From NCBI RefSeq assembly GCF_014649335.1, contig NZ_BMSV01000015.1:34944-98943 (forward strand): DNA of 64,000 bases. The letters run 5' to 3'. Positions 34,091-41,714 of this stretch are shown piece by piece (positions within the stretch are counted from its first letter, which is position 1; every line of letters begins with the position of its first letter). The position numbers and the translations under genes are program-made. The notes below the pieces were generated by a model that was not told the origin of the DNA, searched no databases, and saw only the letters and a list, made by a program, of their open reading frames with translations. The stretch comes from Streptomyces roseolilacinus (lineage in GTDB: Bacteria > Actinomycetota > Actinomycetes > Streptomycetales > Streptomycetaceae).

Positions 34091-36408
34091 GCAACGACGC
34101 GGCCACCGCCATCCCGGCGGTCGACGCTCCCCGACAGGAGCAGGAGCAGGAGCAGCCCGTCCGCGGGCTCGGCGCGTCGCTGCCGTCGGCCGACGCCCGC
34201 GCCAAGGCGGAGGGCACCTTCCCGTACGCCGCCGACCTGTGGGCCGAGGGCCTCCTGTGGGCGGCGATCCTGCGCTCCCCGCACGCGCACGCCCGCATCC
34301 GGTCCATCGACACGTCCGCCGCGGCCGCGATGCCCGGCGTACGGGCCGTGGTGACGCACGCGGACGTCCCGGGGGACTCGGCGTACGGCCGGTCCGTCGC
34401 CGACCGCCCCGTCTTCGCCGCCGACGTGGTCCGCCACCACGGCGAGGCGATCGCCGCGGTGGCCGCGGACCACCCCGACACGGCCCGGCTCGCGGCGGCG
34501 GCGATCATCGTCGACTACGAGCTGCTGGAGCCGGTCACCGACCCGGAGCAGGCGTTCTCCGCCCCGCCGCTGCACCCGGACGGCAACCTGATCCGCCACA
34601 TCCCGCTCCGCTTCGGCGACCCGGACGCCCTCGGCGAGGTGATCGTCGAGGGCCTGTACCGCATCGGCCGCCAGGACCCGGCGCCCATCGGCGCGGAGGC
34701 CGGCCTCGCGGTGCCCCGCCCGGACGGCGGCGTCGAGATCTACACGGCGTCCACCGACCCGCACACCGACCGCGACCTGGCCGCCGCCTGCTTCGGCCTG
34801 CCGCCGGAGCAGGTGAAGGTCGTCGTGACGGGCGTGCCGGGCGCGATGGGCGACCGGGAGGACCCCGGCTTCCAGATCCCGCTCGGCCTGCTGGCCCTGC
34901 GCACGGGCGCGCCGGTGAAGCTCGCCGCGACCCGCGAGGAGTCGTTCCTCGGGCACGGCCACCGCCACCCGACGCTCCTGCGCTACCGCCACCACGCGGA
35001 CGCGGAGGGCCGCCTGGTGAAGGTGGAGGCGCAGATCCTCCTCGACGGCGGCGCGTACGCGGACGCCTCGTCCGACTCCCTCGCGGCGGCCGTCTCCTTC
35101 GCCTGCGGCCCGTACGTCGTCCCGCACGCCTTCGTCGAGGGCTGGGTCGTCCGTACGAACAACCCGCCCGCCGGGCACGTGCGCGGCGAGGGCGCGATGC
35201 AGGTGTGCGCGGCGTACGAGGGCCAGATGGACAAGCTGGCGGCGAAGCTGGGCCTGGACCCGGCCGAGCTGCGCATGCGCAACGTCCTCGCGACCGGTGA
35301 CCTCCTGCCGACGGGCCAGACGGTGACGTGCCCGGCGCCGGTCGCCGAACTCCTGCAGGCCGTACGGGAGTACCCCCTGCCGCCGCTGCCGGTGGACGCC
35401 TCGGAGGAGGACTGGCTGCTGCCGGGCGGCCCGGAGGGCGCGGGGGAGCCGGGCGCGGTGCGGCGGGGCGTCGGCTACGCGCTGGGCATGGTGCACATGC
35501 TGGGCGCCGAGGGCCGGGACGAGGTGTCGACCGCGACGGTGAAGGTCCAGGACGGCGTGGCGACGGTGCTGTGCGCCGCCGTGGAGACCGGCCAGGGCTT
35601 CTCGACGCTGGCCCGCCAGGTCGTCCAGGAGGTCCTGGGCGTGGAGGACGTGCAGGTCGCGCCCGTGGACACGGACCAGCCGCCGGCGGGCCCGGCGGCG
35701 CACGGCCGCCACACGTGGGTGTCGGGCGGCGCGGTGGAACGCGCGGCGAAGATGGTGCGCACGCAGCTGCTCCAGCCGCTGGCGCACAAGTTCGGCATGT
35801 CGACGGAGCTGCTCCAGATCACGGACGGCAAGATCACGTCGTACGACGGCGTCCTGTCCACCACGGTGGCGGAGGCGCTGGAGGGCAAGGAGCTGTGGGC
35901 GACGGCGCAGTGCCGCCCCCACCCGACGGAGCCGCTGGACGAGGCCGGGCAGGGCGACGCGTTCGTGGGCCTGGCGTTCTGCGCGATCCGCGCGGTCGTG
36001 GACGTGGACGTGGAGCTGGGCTCCGTACGGGTCGTCGAACTGGCCGTCGCGCAGGACGTGGGCCGCGTCCTGAACCCGGCCCAGCTGCTCACCCGCATCG
36101 AGGCCGGCGTCACCCAGGGCCTGGGCGCGGCCCTCACCGAGAACCTCCGCACCCCGCGCGGCCTGGTCCGCCACCCGGACCTGACGGGCTACGCGCTGCC
36201 GACGGCACTGGACACGCCGGACATCCGCGTCGTGAAGCTGGTCGAGGAACGCGACGTGGTAGCCCCCTTCGGCGCGAAGGCCGCGAGCGCCGTCCCGGTG
36301 GTCACCTCCCCGGCGGCCATCGCCTCGGCGGTCCGCGCCGCGACGGGCCGCCCCGTCAACCGCCTCCCCATCCGCCCCCAGTCCGCGGTGGTCCACCCCA
36401 CCCCGTGA
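34087..36408 (+). CDS. Molybdenum hydroxylase catalytic subunit (xanthine dehydrogenase family), atypical active site
   Basis: A 773-residue molybdopterin subunit. The a/b hammerhead domain (RAKAEGTFPYAADLWAEG, then AAILRSPHAHARI) precedes the cofactor domains. The active-site loop reads GHVRGEGAM at 363-371, so it is neither the CO dehydrogenase form I (VAYRCSFR) nor the AYRGAGR type. The motif that usually reads GAKGxGE near the C-terminus is GAKAASA at 729-735, so the catalytic Glu is Ala. The substrate is unknown. It may be inactive in hydroxylation or use different chemistry. It starts by GTGA overlap. Confidence 0.88.
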   Translation: MSNDAATAIPAVDAPRQEQEQEQPVRGLGASLPSADARAKAEGTFPYAADLWAEGLLWAAILRSPHAHARIRSIDTSAAAAMPGVRAVVTHADVPGDSAYGRSVADRPVFAADVVRHHGEAIAAVAADHPDTARLAAAAIIVDYELLEPVTDPEQAFSAPPLHPDGNLIRHIPLRFGDPDALGEVIVEGLYRIGRQDPAPIGAEAGLAVPRPDGGVEIYTASTDPHTDRDLAAACFGLPPEQVKVVVTGVPGAMGDREDPGFQIPLGLLALRTGAPVKLAATREESFLGHGHRHPTLLRYRHHADAEGRLVKVEAQILLDGGAYADASSDSLAAAVSFACGPYVVPHAFVEGWVVRTNNPPAGHVRGEGAMQVCAAYEGQMDKLAAKLGLDPAELRMRNVLATGDLLPTGQTVTCPAPVAELLQAVREYPLPPLPVDASEEDWLLPGGPEGAGEPGAVRRGVGYALGMVHMLGAEGRDEVSTATVKVQDGVATVLCAAVETGQGFSTLARQVVQEVLGVEDVQVAPVDTDQPPAGPAAHGRHTWVSGGAVERAAKMVRTQLLQPLAHKFGMSTELLQITDGKITSYDGVLSTTVAEALEGKELWATAQCRPHPTEPLDEAGQGDAFVGLAFCAIRAVVDVDVELGSVRVVELAVAQDVGRVLNPAQLLTRIEAGVTQGLGAALTENLRTPRGLVRHPDLTGYALPTALDTPDIRVVKLVEERDVVAPFGAKAASAVPVVTSPAAIASAVRAATGRPVNRLPIRPQSAVVHPTP

Positions 36409-36596
36409 CCGTCCCGGCGCGCGGCCGGACCCGTTCGGGTGACCACCCGCCGGCCCGGCCCGCGCACGGATCCGGCCGGTGCCCGCGCGGTTCCGGTCAA
36501 CCGTGCCGCGACACCACGCCGGTGGGCGGGGAACCCTGCGGGCCCCGCCCGTGAGGGCTCCTAGGGTGGATACCTCCAGATGATCAAGGGGGGCGG
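36409..36596 (+). promoter_or_regulatory. Upstream region of the WXG-type cassette
   Basis: About 190 bases. A TAGGGT (36562-36567) is a good -10 about 30 bases before the first ATG. An AAGGGGGGCGG ribosome site stands at the right distance. Confidence 0.4.
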
Positions 36597-37022
36597 ATGT
36601 CGTTCGAGGAAGAGTGGAACGACCTCAAGCAGGCGGCGGCACAGCGCCAGACCGGTATGAGGCTCAACCAGCTCGCGCCCGAAGCGGGAGGCGGCGGCGG
36701 CACGGCGGACCTGAAGTCCGCGCCGGTGCGGAAGCGGAAGTTCGCCAACACGATCGAGACCCAGCTGGAGAAGCCCACGCGTCAGGCGGGGGACACCGTG
36801 GACGAGTCGATGGGCGCCGCCGCGCGGGCCTTCGCCGGCTGGGACACGGCCGTCGGCCTGAAGAAGTCCCACGAGAAGTGGGAGGACCAGGTCAACCGCC
36901 TCGTGGGACGTCTGGTGACGAACAAGACCCAACTGCGCAACGCGGCCACACAGCTGGGGAACACCGACATCGACGTCGGCCACAGCCTGCGGCGGCCGCA
37001 GTCGAACATCTCGGGTCTGTAG
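36597..37022 (+). CDS. Small helical protein, type VII secretion-like partner
   Basis: A 141-residue hydrophilic protein that I do not recognise as a named family. It has a Gly-rich hinge near residue 33 and long amphipathic helices on both sides. One contains GWDTAVGLKKSHEKWEDQVN, followed by a 30-residue helix. The size and predicted helix-turn-helix shape resemble ESX/WXG-type partner proteins. It has no signal peptide or membrane helix. It is followed after eight bases by the WXG-domain gene, so the products probably form a pair. Confidence 0.65.
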   Translation: MSFEEEWNDLKQAAAQRQTGMRLNQLAPEAGGGGGTADLKSAPVRKRKFANTIETQLEKPTRQAGDTVDESMGAAARAFAGWDTAVGLKKSHEKWEDQVNRLVGRLVTNKTQLRNAATQLGNTDIDVGHSLRRPQSNISGL

Positions 37023-37030
37023 GGAGAGGC

Positions 37031-39190
37031 GTGCCGACTTACCAGCAGATCCTGGAGATGGACTTCTCCGTCCTCACCAGCGCCGCGGACGGCTGGAAGA
37101 GCACCGCGGCCAAGTACAAGTCGCTCGCGGACGTCTTCGACGAGGGGGTGCGCAGCCTCTCCGTCGGGACCGACTGGCGCGGGGAGAGCGCCAACGCCTC
37201 CCTCCAGCCGCTGGGCGTGACGAGCCAGGAGTACGCCGCGGCGCAGAGGGAAGCCCGCGCCATGGAGTCCCTCCTCCGCGACGCCCACGGCACGTTCGTG
37301 CGGCTGAAGGCCCAGCTCAAGTCGGCCGTGGCCGACGCCGTCGCCGCCGGCATGAAGGTCTCGGAGGGCGGCGTCGCGTCGTACGACTTCAGCAAGGTCG
37401 ACGCCGCCACGGCGAACAGCGTCCGCCACCAGCCGGACCTCCGCGAGGTCGAGCAGTCCTACACCAGGAACATCACGAACGCGGTGAAGGCGGTCAACGA
37501 CTTCGACGAGTACGTGAAGCGCGCCCTGATCAGCGAGACCGCGTCGGACGGCACCTCGCCCTTCGGGTTCAACGCCAGGCCGGTCGGTGACATCGAAGCC
37601 GCGGCCGCCACCGGCCTCGCCGAGAAGATCCGTTCGGGGAAGGCGACGCCCGCGGAGCTTCAGGAGTTCAGGAACCTCGTCCGCCAGAACTCCGGTGACA
37701 GGCACTTCAGCGAGGCGTTCCTGCATGCGCTGGGCGCCAAGGAGACGGTGCTGCTGTCCGACCAGATGAACCTGGCGGCGCACGAGCGCGGGGCGTCCGC
37801 GAGCGACCGGAAGCTCTACGAGTCCATCAACGCGGGCCTCGCCTCGACGGTGGCCTCCGGAACGAAGGACCCGAACAGCTACGCGTACCGGCCGTTCGTC
37901 GACGGCCTCAAGGCCTTCGGTGACGACACGTGGGGCGGGACCACCCCCCTGCACGGGTACCAGGCGCTCGCGACCCTGATGTCGCACGGTGAGGGCTACG
38001 GCAAGCAGTTCCTCAACGAGGTGGGCGACGGAATCATCGCGACGGAGAAGGCCAACCCCCATATCTGGGACCACGCCTACGACGTCGAGCGCCCCAACCT
38101 CGTGACCGACCCCCTGGACGGCCTGCTGAAGGTCATGGGCAAGGACCCGGCCGCGGCCGAGTACTTCCTCGACCCGGCCGCGGAGGGGAACAAGAACGAC
38201 CACCTCAAGTACCTGCTCACCGAACGCGAGTGGAGCACCTCGTACACGGCGCCGCTGTACGGGGCGCCGAAGGAGCTCGAGGACCCGGACCGGGCGTCGG
38301 GCCTCGGCGCCGCCATCCAGGCCGCCGCGACGGGCCACGAGCCCGGCGAGAAGCTCGGCCCTCCCGGCCCCCACACCGAGGGCCAGGCCCGCGTGATGCA
38401 CGAAGCGATCCGCCTGCTGGACAAGGACACGGGCGGCGACGAGTTCCCCAAGCACCTGGAGAACCTCCGCCAGCCGATGGCCAGGGCGCTTGTGGACTAC
38501 GTGGCGGACACGCATCAGATCCTGGGCGGACAGGAATCCCATCTTGGGGGCGTCGGTGGCAGCGAGTCCATCCATGTGGACGGGGACAAAGCCCATTTGG
38601 CCGTTGGCCAAGCGAGTCTGGTCCGGGTGATGCGAGGGATTGCCGATGATGCGCCGGCCTTTGCGCTCGTCTGTGAAGCCGAACGGGCTTTCGCGGCTCA
38701 TGAATTGGCCACCACCCGATCTTTCCAGGGTGACCCACTACATGGGGAGAGTGCGCAATGGAACACCCGCGCTTCGGACATAGGAGCGGCCCTCGGTGCC
38801 CTCAACGGCATCGGAGCCGATGTCTACGTGGACAAGCAGGCCGACAAGGAACAGTGGGCCGATCAGGTATCCACCTATTCGGCTGCCGGAGCCAACGGGC
38901 TCGTCGGTGAGATCCCCATCGTGGGGTCTGTCGCCGGTGCGTTGATTGACGTCACCGCGTTCGACTGGGCCGAGGATGTCAAGGAGTCAGCCGAGCAGCA
39001 GGGTAAGAAGGATTCCAGCGGCAACTACGCCAGTGGCATGGACGGAGCGAACGCGCTGGTCGGCGCGTGGGGCGAACAACGAAAGGTCGATCACCTTAAT
39101 GCCTTTGACGAGGCCCAGGACAAGCTGCGGGAGGGTTTCACCTCCGGACGCCTCGCAGCCACGGCACACCTACGGCAAGGGGGGTCGTAG
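37031..39190 (+). CDS. Large WXG-domain protein, possible type VII-exported effector
   Basis: A 719-residue protein of unknown function. Residues 1-110 are helical with a WxG turn, W49-R-G51, within GTDWRGESANAS, as in WXG100 domains. The middle (about 190-500) is helical and contains LHGYQALATLMSHGEGYGKQ and LDGLLKVMGKDPAAAEYFL, as in uncharacterised actinobacterial exported proteins. A Gly-rich hydrophobic segment (NGLVGEIPIVGSVAGALIDV) lies near 620-640 and could insert in a membrane. From about residue 490 the codons become much less GC-biased (CTA, TTG, AAA, ATT occur), so the C-terminus may be acquired. GTG 37031 follows GGGAGAGGC. Confidence 0.7.
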   Translation: MPTYQQILEMDFSVLTSAADGWKSTAAKYKSLADVFDEGVRSLSVGTDWRGESANASLQPLGVTSQEYAAAQREARAMESLLRDAHGTFVRLKAQLKSAVADAVAAGMKVSEGGVASYDFSKVDAATANSVRHQPDLREVEQSYTRNITNAVKAVNDFDEYVKRALISETASDGTSPFGFNARPVGDIEAAAATGLAEKIRSGKATPAELQEFRNLVRQNSGDRHFSEAFLHALGAKETVLLSDQMNLAAHERGASASDRKLYESINAGLASTVASGTKDPNSYAYRPFVDGLKAFGDDTWGGTTPLHGYQALATLMSHGEGYGKQFLNEVGDGIIATEKANPHIWDHAYDVERPNLVTDPLDGLLKVMGKDPAAAEYFLDPAAEGNKNDHLKYLLTEREWSTSYTAPLYGAPKELEDPDRASGLGAAIQAAATGHEPGEKLGPPGPHTEGQARVMHEAIRLLDKDTGGDEFPKHLENLRQPMARALVDYVADTHQILGGQESHLGGVGGSESIHVDGDKAHLAVGQASLVRVMRGIADDAPAFALVCEAERAFAAHELATTRSFQGDPLHGESAQWNTRASDIGAALGALNGIGADVYVDKQADKEQWADQVSTYSAAGANGLVGEIPIVGSVAGALIDVTAFDWAEDVKESAEQQGKKDSSGNYASGMDGANALVGAWGEQRKVDHLNAFDEAQDKLREGFTSGRLAATAHLRQGGS

Positions 39191-39194
39191 ATCC

Positions 39195-39848
39195 GTGCGG
39201 CGGTTCGTCGGGCTTGTCCTGTGTGCCGCGCTCGCAGTTACTTCGTGTACCGGCGGTGGCGCTGAAAACCCTCAGGCAGATGACGAGAATCCGTGCCGAG
39301 TCGCGGACTCCTCGAACGAGGAGCGGTTGCTCCGGGCGCTCCTGGGTGGCGGATCAGTCGAGACCATCGTCTACAACACCCCGATGGACGTGGGAGCGCG
39401 ACTGAGGAAGAACCTGCTCGGTTCGGGTGGTGCCAAGGCGACTCCTTACGTATACGGGTGCTCTTTCGCGCAGGATTCACGTCTGGACGACGGTGAAATA
39501 CGGCTCGGCTTTTCTTGGGTGTCTCGTGACGATCCGTATGAGAAGGAGAAGTCGCCTTCCCCAAGCCGACGGTTCGACGTCAGCGGGACGCTCGGGGAGA
39601 GCGGCGGCAATTACTCGAAGCTCTATTTGCGGTGCGACCTGCCCGGCGACCTTGGGCCGCCCTCCGAACGTGTACTTCTGCGTGCCCGCGCGTCGAACAC
39701 TTCGAACTCCGAGCAGAAGGGCAGCGAGGAGGCGATGAAGCAGCATCTGGCGTTTCTGTACCTCATGACACAGCGGGTGACAGCCGCGCTGGCGTGTGAG
39801 AACAAGCCCCTCCAGGGCGACCCCGTGGTGAAGCCCGTCAAGGGGTGA
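39195..39848 (+). CDS. Lipoprotein following the WXG-domain gene
   Basis: A 217-residue protein. It has a short signal peptide (RRFVGLVLCAALAVTSC) with a lipobox ending in Cys, so it should be anchored on the outer face of the membrane. Cys residues occur in the mature part (ENPCRVADSS, YVYGCSF, LRCDLPG, ACEN), which could form disulfides. No known family. It starts four bases after the previous stop and shares that gene's lower-GC codon use. In analogy with polymorphic toxins it might be an immunity protein, which is inference. Confidence 0.68.
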   Translation: MRRFVGLVLCAALAVTSCTGGGAENPQADDENPCRVADSSNEERLLRALLGGGSVETIVYNTPMDVGARLRKNLLGSGGAKATPYVYGCSFAQDSRLDDGEIRLGFSWVSRDDPYEKEKSPSPSRRFDVSGTLGESGGNYSKLYLRCDLPGDLGPPSERVLLRARASNTSNSEQKGSEEAMKQHLAFLYLMTQRVTAALACENKPLQGDPVVKPVKG

Positions 39849-39915
39849 GCGGGGGCGACGACGCGCCCCCGGACGGGGCCTTCCTCCTGCGATGGGAGGG
39901 AGGCCCCGCCTCGGT

Positions 39916-40101
39916 TCAGTCGGTGTGGCAGGCGCAGGTGCAGGTGATGGAGAAGAACGGGTGCTCGTCGGGGCCGGGGGAGTCGGACTCGTACACCTCC
40001 ATGGGGGTGCAGGGCTCGTGCTCGCCCGACTCGCACTCCTGCGTGCGGCCGGACTGTCTGGCGCCGGCGGCGATCTGCCCCTTGGTGCGTCCGGGCCTCA
40101 T
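39916..40101 (-). CDS. Small Cys-rich hypothetical protein
   Basis: A 61-residue protein starting MRPGRTKGQIAAGARQSG. It has Cys in ECESGEHEPC and a C-terminal CTCACHTD. The pattern suggests metal binding. Its ATG overlaps the stop of the upstream gene by four bases (ATGA), which supports coupled translation in a three-gene operon. The function is unknown. Confidence 0.65.
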   Translation of the reverse strand: MRPGRTKGQIAAGARQSGRTQECESGEHEPCTPMEVYESDSPGPDEHPFFSITCTCACHTD

Positions 40102-40286
40102 CGCTCGCCGTCCAGGAGGTCGAGCACGTCGGGGACCGGTGGGAACAGTGGCGCGCAGGCGGGGCACGCGTAGACGTTGAAGCCGGGTCCGCTGGCGGAG
40201 TGGACCTCGGACACCACGACGGGCTCGTCCGTGATCCGGTCGCACCGCACGCACATCCGGACCGGCTTCCGTGCCGACGGGCTCAC
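40098..40286 (-). CDS. Small zinc-ribbon protein
   Basis: A 62-residue protein starting at GTG 40286. Two CxxC pairs (MCVRCDR and YACPACAP) separated by about 28 residues form a likely zinc ribbon. It overlaps its upstream gene by four bases (GTGA) and its downstream gene by four. Similar tiny proteins lie near GntR regulators in other Streptomyces as I remember them. No function is known. Confidence 0.7.
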   Translation of the reverse strand: MSPSARKPVRMCVRCDRITDEPVVVSEVHSASGPGFNVYACPACAPLFPPVPDVLDLLDGER

Positions 40287-40651
40287 CGCGGGACCCCCGC
40301 CCCGTGCAGGATCCGCGTGTCCAGGTCGATGCCGAAGTCCGCCGCGAGGAGGAGGGTGAGCCTTCGCCTGGCCTGGTTCTCCCGGCGTTCGTGCGCCAAG
40401 AGGTAGGGGCGGACGAGGGGTGAGGCGTGGCCGTCGAGCGGTTCGGCCGACCCGTACGGGGAGCGGAGTCGTGGGAGGCCCGCGCGGGGGGCTTCCCGCC
40501 GGGTGGGGGTGTCGGTGATGCCGGGGGTGGGGGTGGGCCGGCCGGCGCCCGCCCGCCTTCGGCCGGAACCGGGGGCGAGTAAGCCCAGCAGCAGGCGCAC
40601 CAGGGTGGGGATAATGCTCACTGTCGACGCTCCTAGAACAGCGTTGGCCAT
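40283..40651 (-). CDS. Hypothetical protein of a GntR-linked Streptomyces cluster
   Basis: A 122-residue protein. An N-terminal hydrophobic helix (VSIIPTLVRLLLGLLAPG) is followed by a Pro/Arg/Thr-rich stretch. A conserved-looking C-terminus follows (ASPLVRPYLLAHERRENQAR and LLLAADFGIDLDTR). I recall this C-terminal pattern in many Streptomyces proteins without function. It is first in a minus-strand operon of three overlapping genes and divergent from the GntR regulator. Confidence 0.68.
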   Translation of the reverse strand: MANAVLGASTVSIIPTLVRLLLGLLAPGSGRRRAGAGRPTPTPGITDTPTRREAPRAGLPRLRSPYGSAEPLDGHASPLVRPYLLAHERRENQARRRLTLLLAADFGIDLDTRILHGAGVPR

Positions 40652-40730
40652 GCCCCGGGAGTCCTGGCCGACTCGCCGGGGTCTTCTGTGCGCCAACGTA
40701 GCCGATGTCGAAAGTTGTCGGCAGCGGTAG

Positions 40731-40750
40731 ACAGTGGTTGACAGTTGTTG
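40731..40750. promoter_or_regulatory. Tandem 10-base repeats, likely GntR operator
   Basis: ACAGTGGTTG (40731-40740) is followed directly by ACAGTTGTTG (40741-40750), with one mismatch. Related GTTGTC and TAGACA occur just to the left. They lie between the divergent mini-operon and the GntR gene. The enclosed TTGACA could double as a -35. Confidence 0.45.
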
Positions 40751-40789
40751 GTGATGCACGGCCGTTGCTGGACGTTTACGTTCGCTTCC

Positions 40790-41050
40790 GTGACGGAGAA
40801 GATCAACCCCGGTGCGGCCGCCTACCACTACGAGCAGCTCGCGAACATCCTGGAGCGCAAGATCAGGAGCGGAGCGTTCGCCCTCGGCTCCCGGCTTCCC
40901 GGAGAGATGCTCCTGTCCCAGGAGTACGGCGTGGGCTCCAACACGGTGCGTCGGGCCCTCGACATCCTGCGCGAGCGGAAGCTGGTCGTGACCGTGCGGG
41001 CGAGGGGCTCGTTCGTGGTCGAGGAACTGCCCGGTTCCTCCGAAGGGTGA
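40790..41050 (+). CDS. HTH-only GntR-type regulator
   Basis: An 86-residue protein, essentially just the GntR winged helix-turn-helix: YHYEQLANILERKIRSGAFA, LGSRLPGEMLLSQEYGVGSN, TVRRALDILRERKL. It lacks the effector domain of full-length GntR proteins (usually 220 residues or more), as in plasmid and integrative-element regulators of KorSA type. GTG 40790 is chosen; an ATG at 40754 is in frame but extends beyond the fold. It is divergent from the three-gene mini-operon that it probably controls. Confidence 0.82.
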   Translation: MTEKINPGAAAYHYEQLANILERKIRSGAFALGSRLPGEMLLSQEYGVGSNTVRRALDILRERKLVVTVRARGSFVVEELPGSSEG

Positions 41051-41106
41051 CCGGCGCACACCCGCGGCGTACCGGGGGATGAGTTCCGGGGCTCCGGCCG
41101 GTCTAC

Positions 41107-41124
41107 CCGTGTGAGAGCACACGG
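41107..41124 (+). promoter_or_regulatory. Dyad before the VOC gene
   Basis: CCGTGTG-AGAG-CACACGG, a perfect 7-bp inverted repeat between a TACCCG-like -10 and the ribosome site. It may be an operator or leader hairpin. Confidence 0.35.
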
Positions 41125-41140
41125 AGGGAAGGAGCCCGTC

Positions 41141-41614
41141 ATGCAGCAGAAGATCACGCCGTTCCTGTGGTTCGACACCCAGGCGGAGGAGGCGGCCCGG
41201 CACTACACCGCGATCTTCCAGGACTCGCGGATCGTGAGGGTCGACCGCTACCCCGAGGGGACCCCGATGCCGGCGGGCACGGTCATGACCGTCGAGTTCG
41301 AGCTCGCCGGGCAGCGGTACGTGGCGATGAACGGCGGGCCCGAGTTCACCTTCAACGAGGCCGTCTCCCTGTCCGTGGAGTGCGAGGACCAGGAGGAGGT
41401 CGACTACTTCTGGTCCCGGCTCGGCGAGGGCGGCGAGGAGGGGCCCTGCGGATGGCTCAAGGACAGGTACGGGCTGTCGTGGCAGATCACCCCGCGCGTC
41501 CTGATGGAGATGATGGCCGACCCGGACCCCGAGAAGGCCGGGCGCGCCGCCAAGGCCATGATGGGCATGAAGAAGATCGACATCCAGGGGCTGCGGGACG
41601 CCTACGGGGGGTGA
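41141..41614 (+). CDS. VOC family protein (PhnB-like)
   Basis: A 157-residue protein of the 3-dmu-9_3-mt/PhnB branch of the vicinal oxygen chelate superfamily. Hallmarks are KITPFLWFDTQAEEAARHYT, YVAMNGGPEFTFNEAVSLSV, and YGLSWQITPRVLMEMM. Members are often called methyltransferases in error; no SAM fold is present. The function is unknown. A good ribosome site (GGAGGGAAGGAG) precedes the ATG. Confidence 0.88.
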   Translation: MQQKITPFLWFDTQAEEAARHYTAIFQDSRIVRVDRYPEGTPMPAGTVMTVEFELAGQRYVAMNGGPEFTFNEAVSLSVECEDQEEVDYFWSRLGEGGEEGPCGWLKDRYGLSWQITPRVLMEMMADPDPEKAGRAAKAMMGMKKIDIQGLRDAYGG

Positions 41615-41701
41615 GGCCCGCCGCCGTGGGCCGTGGGTCGTACGACCCACGGCCGAGCCGCTCCCCGACTCGCGACAGGCGTCAACCATGCCGATGCCTC
41701 T

Positions 41702-41714
41702 TACCCTGGGGGCA
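41702..41714 (+). promoter_or_regulatory. Leaderless promoter of the MFS gene
   Basis: TACCCT at 41702-41707 lies six bases before the ATG at 41714 and no ribosome site is seen. Confidence 0.45.
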
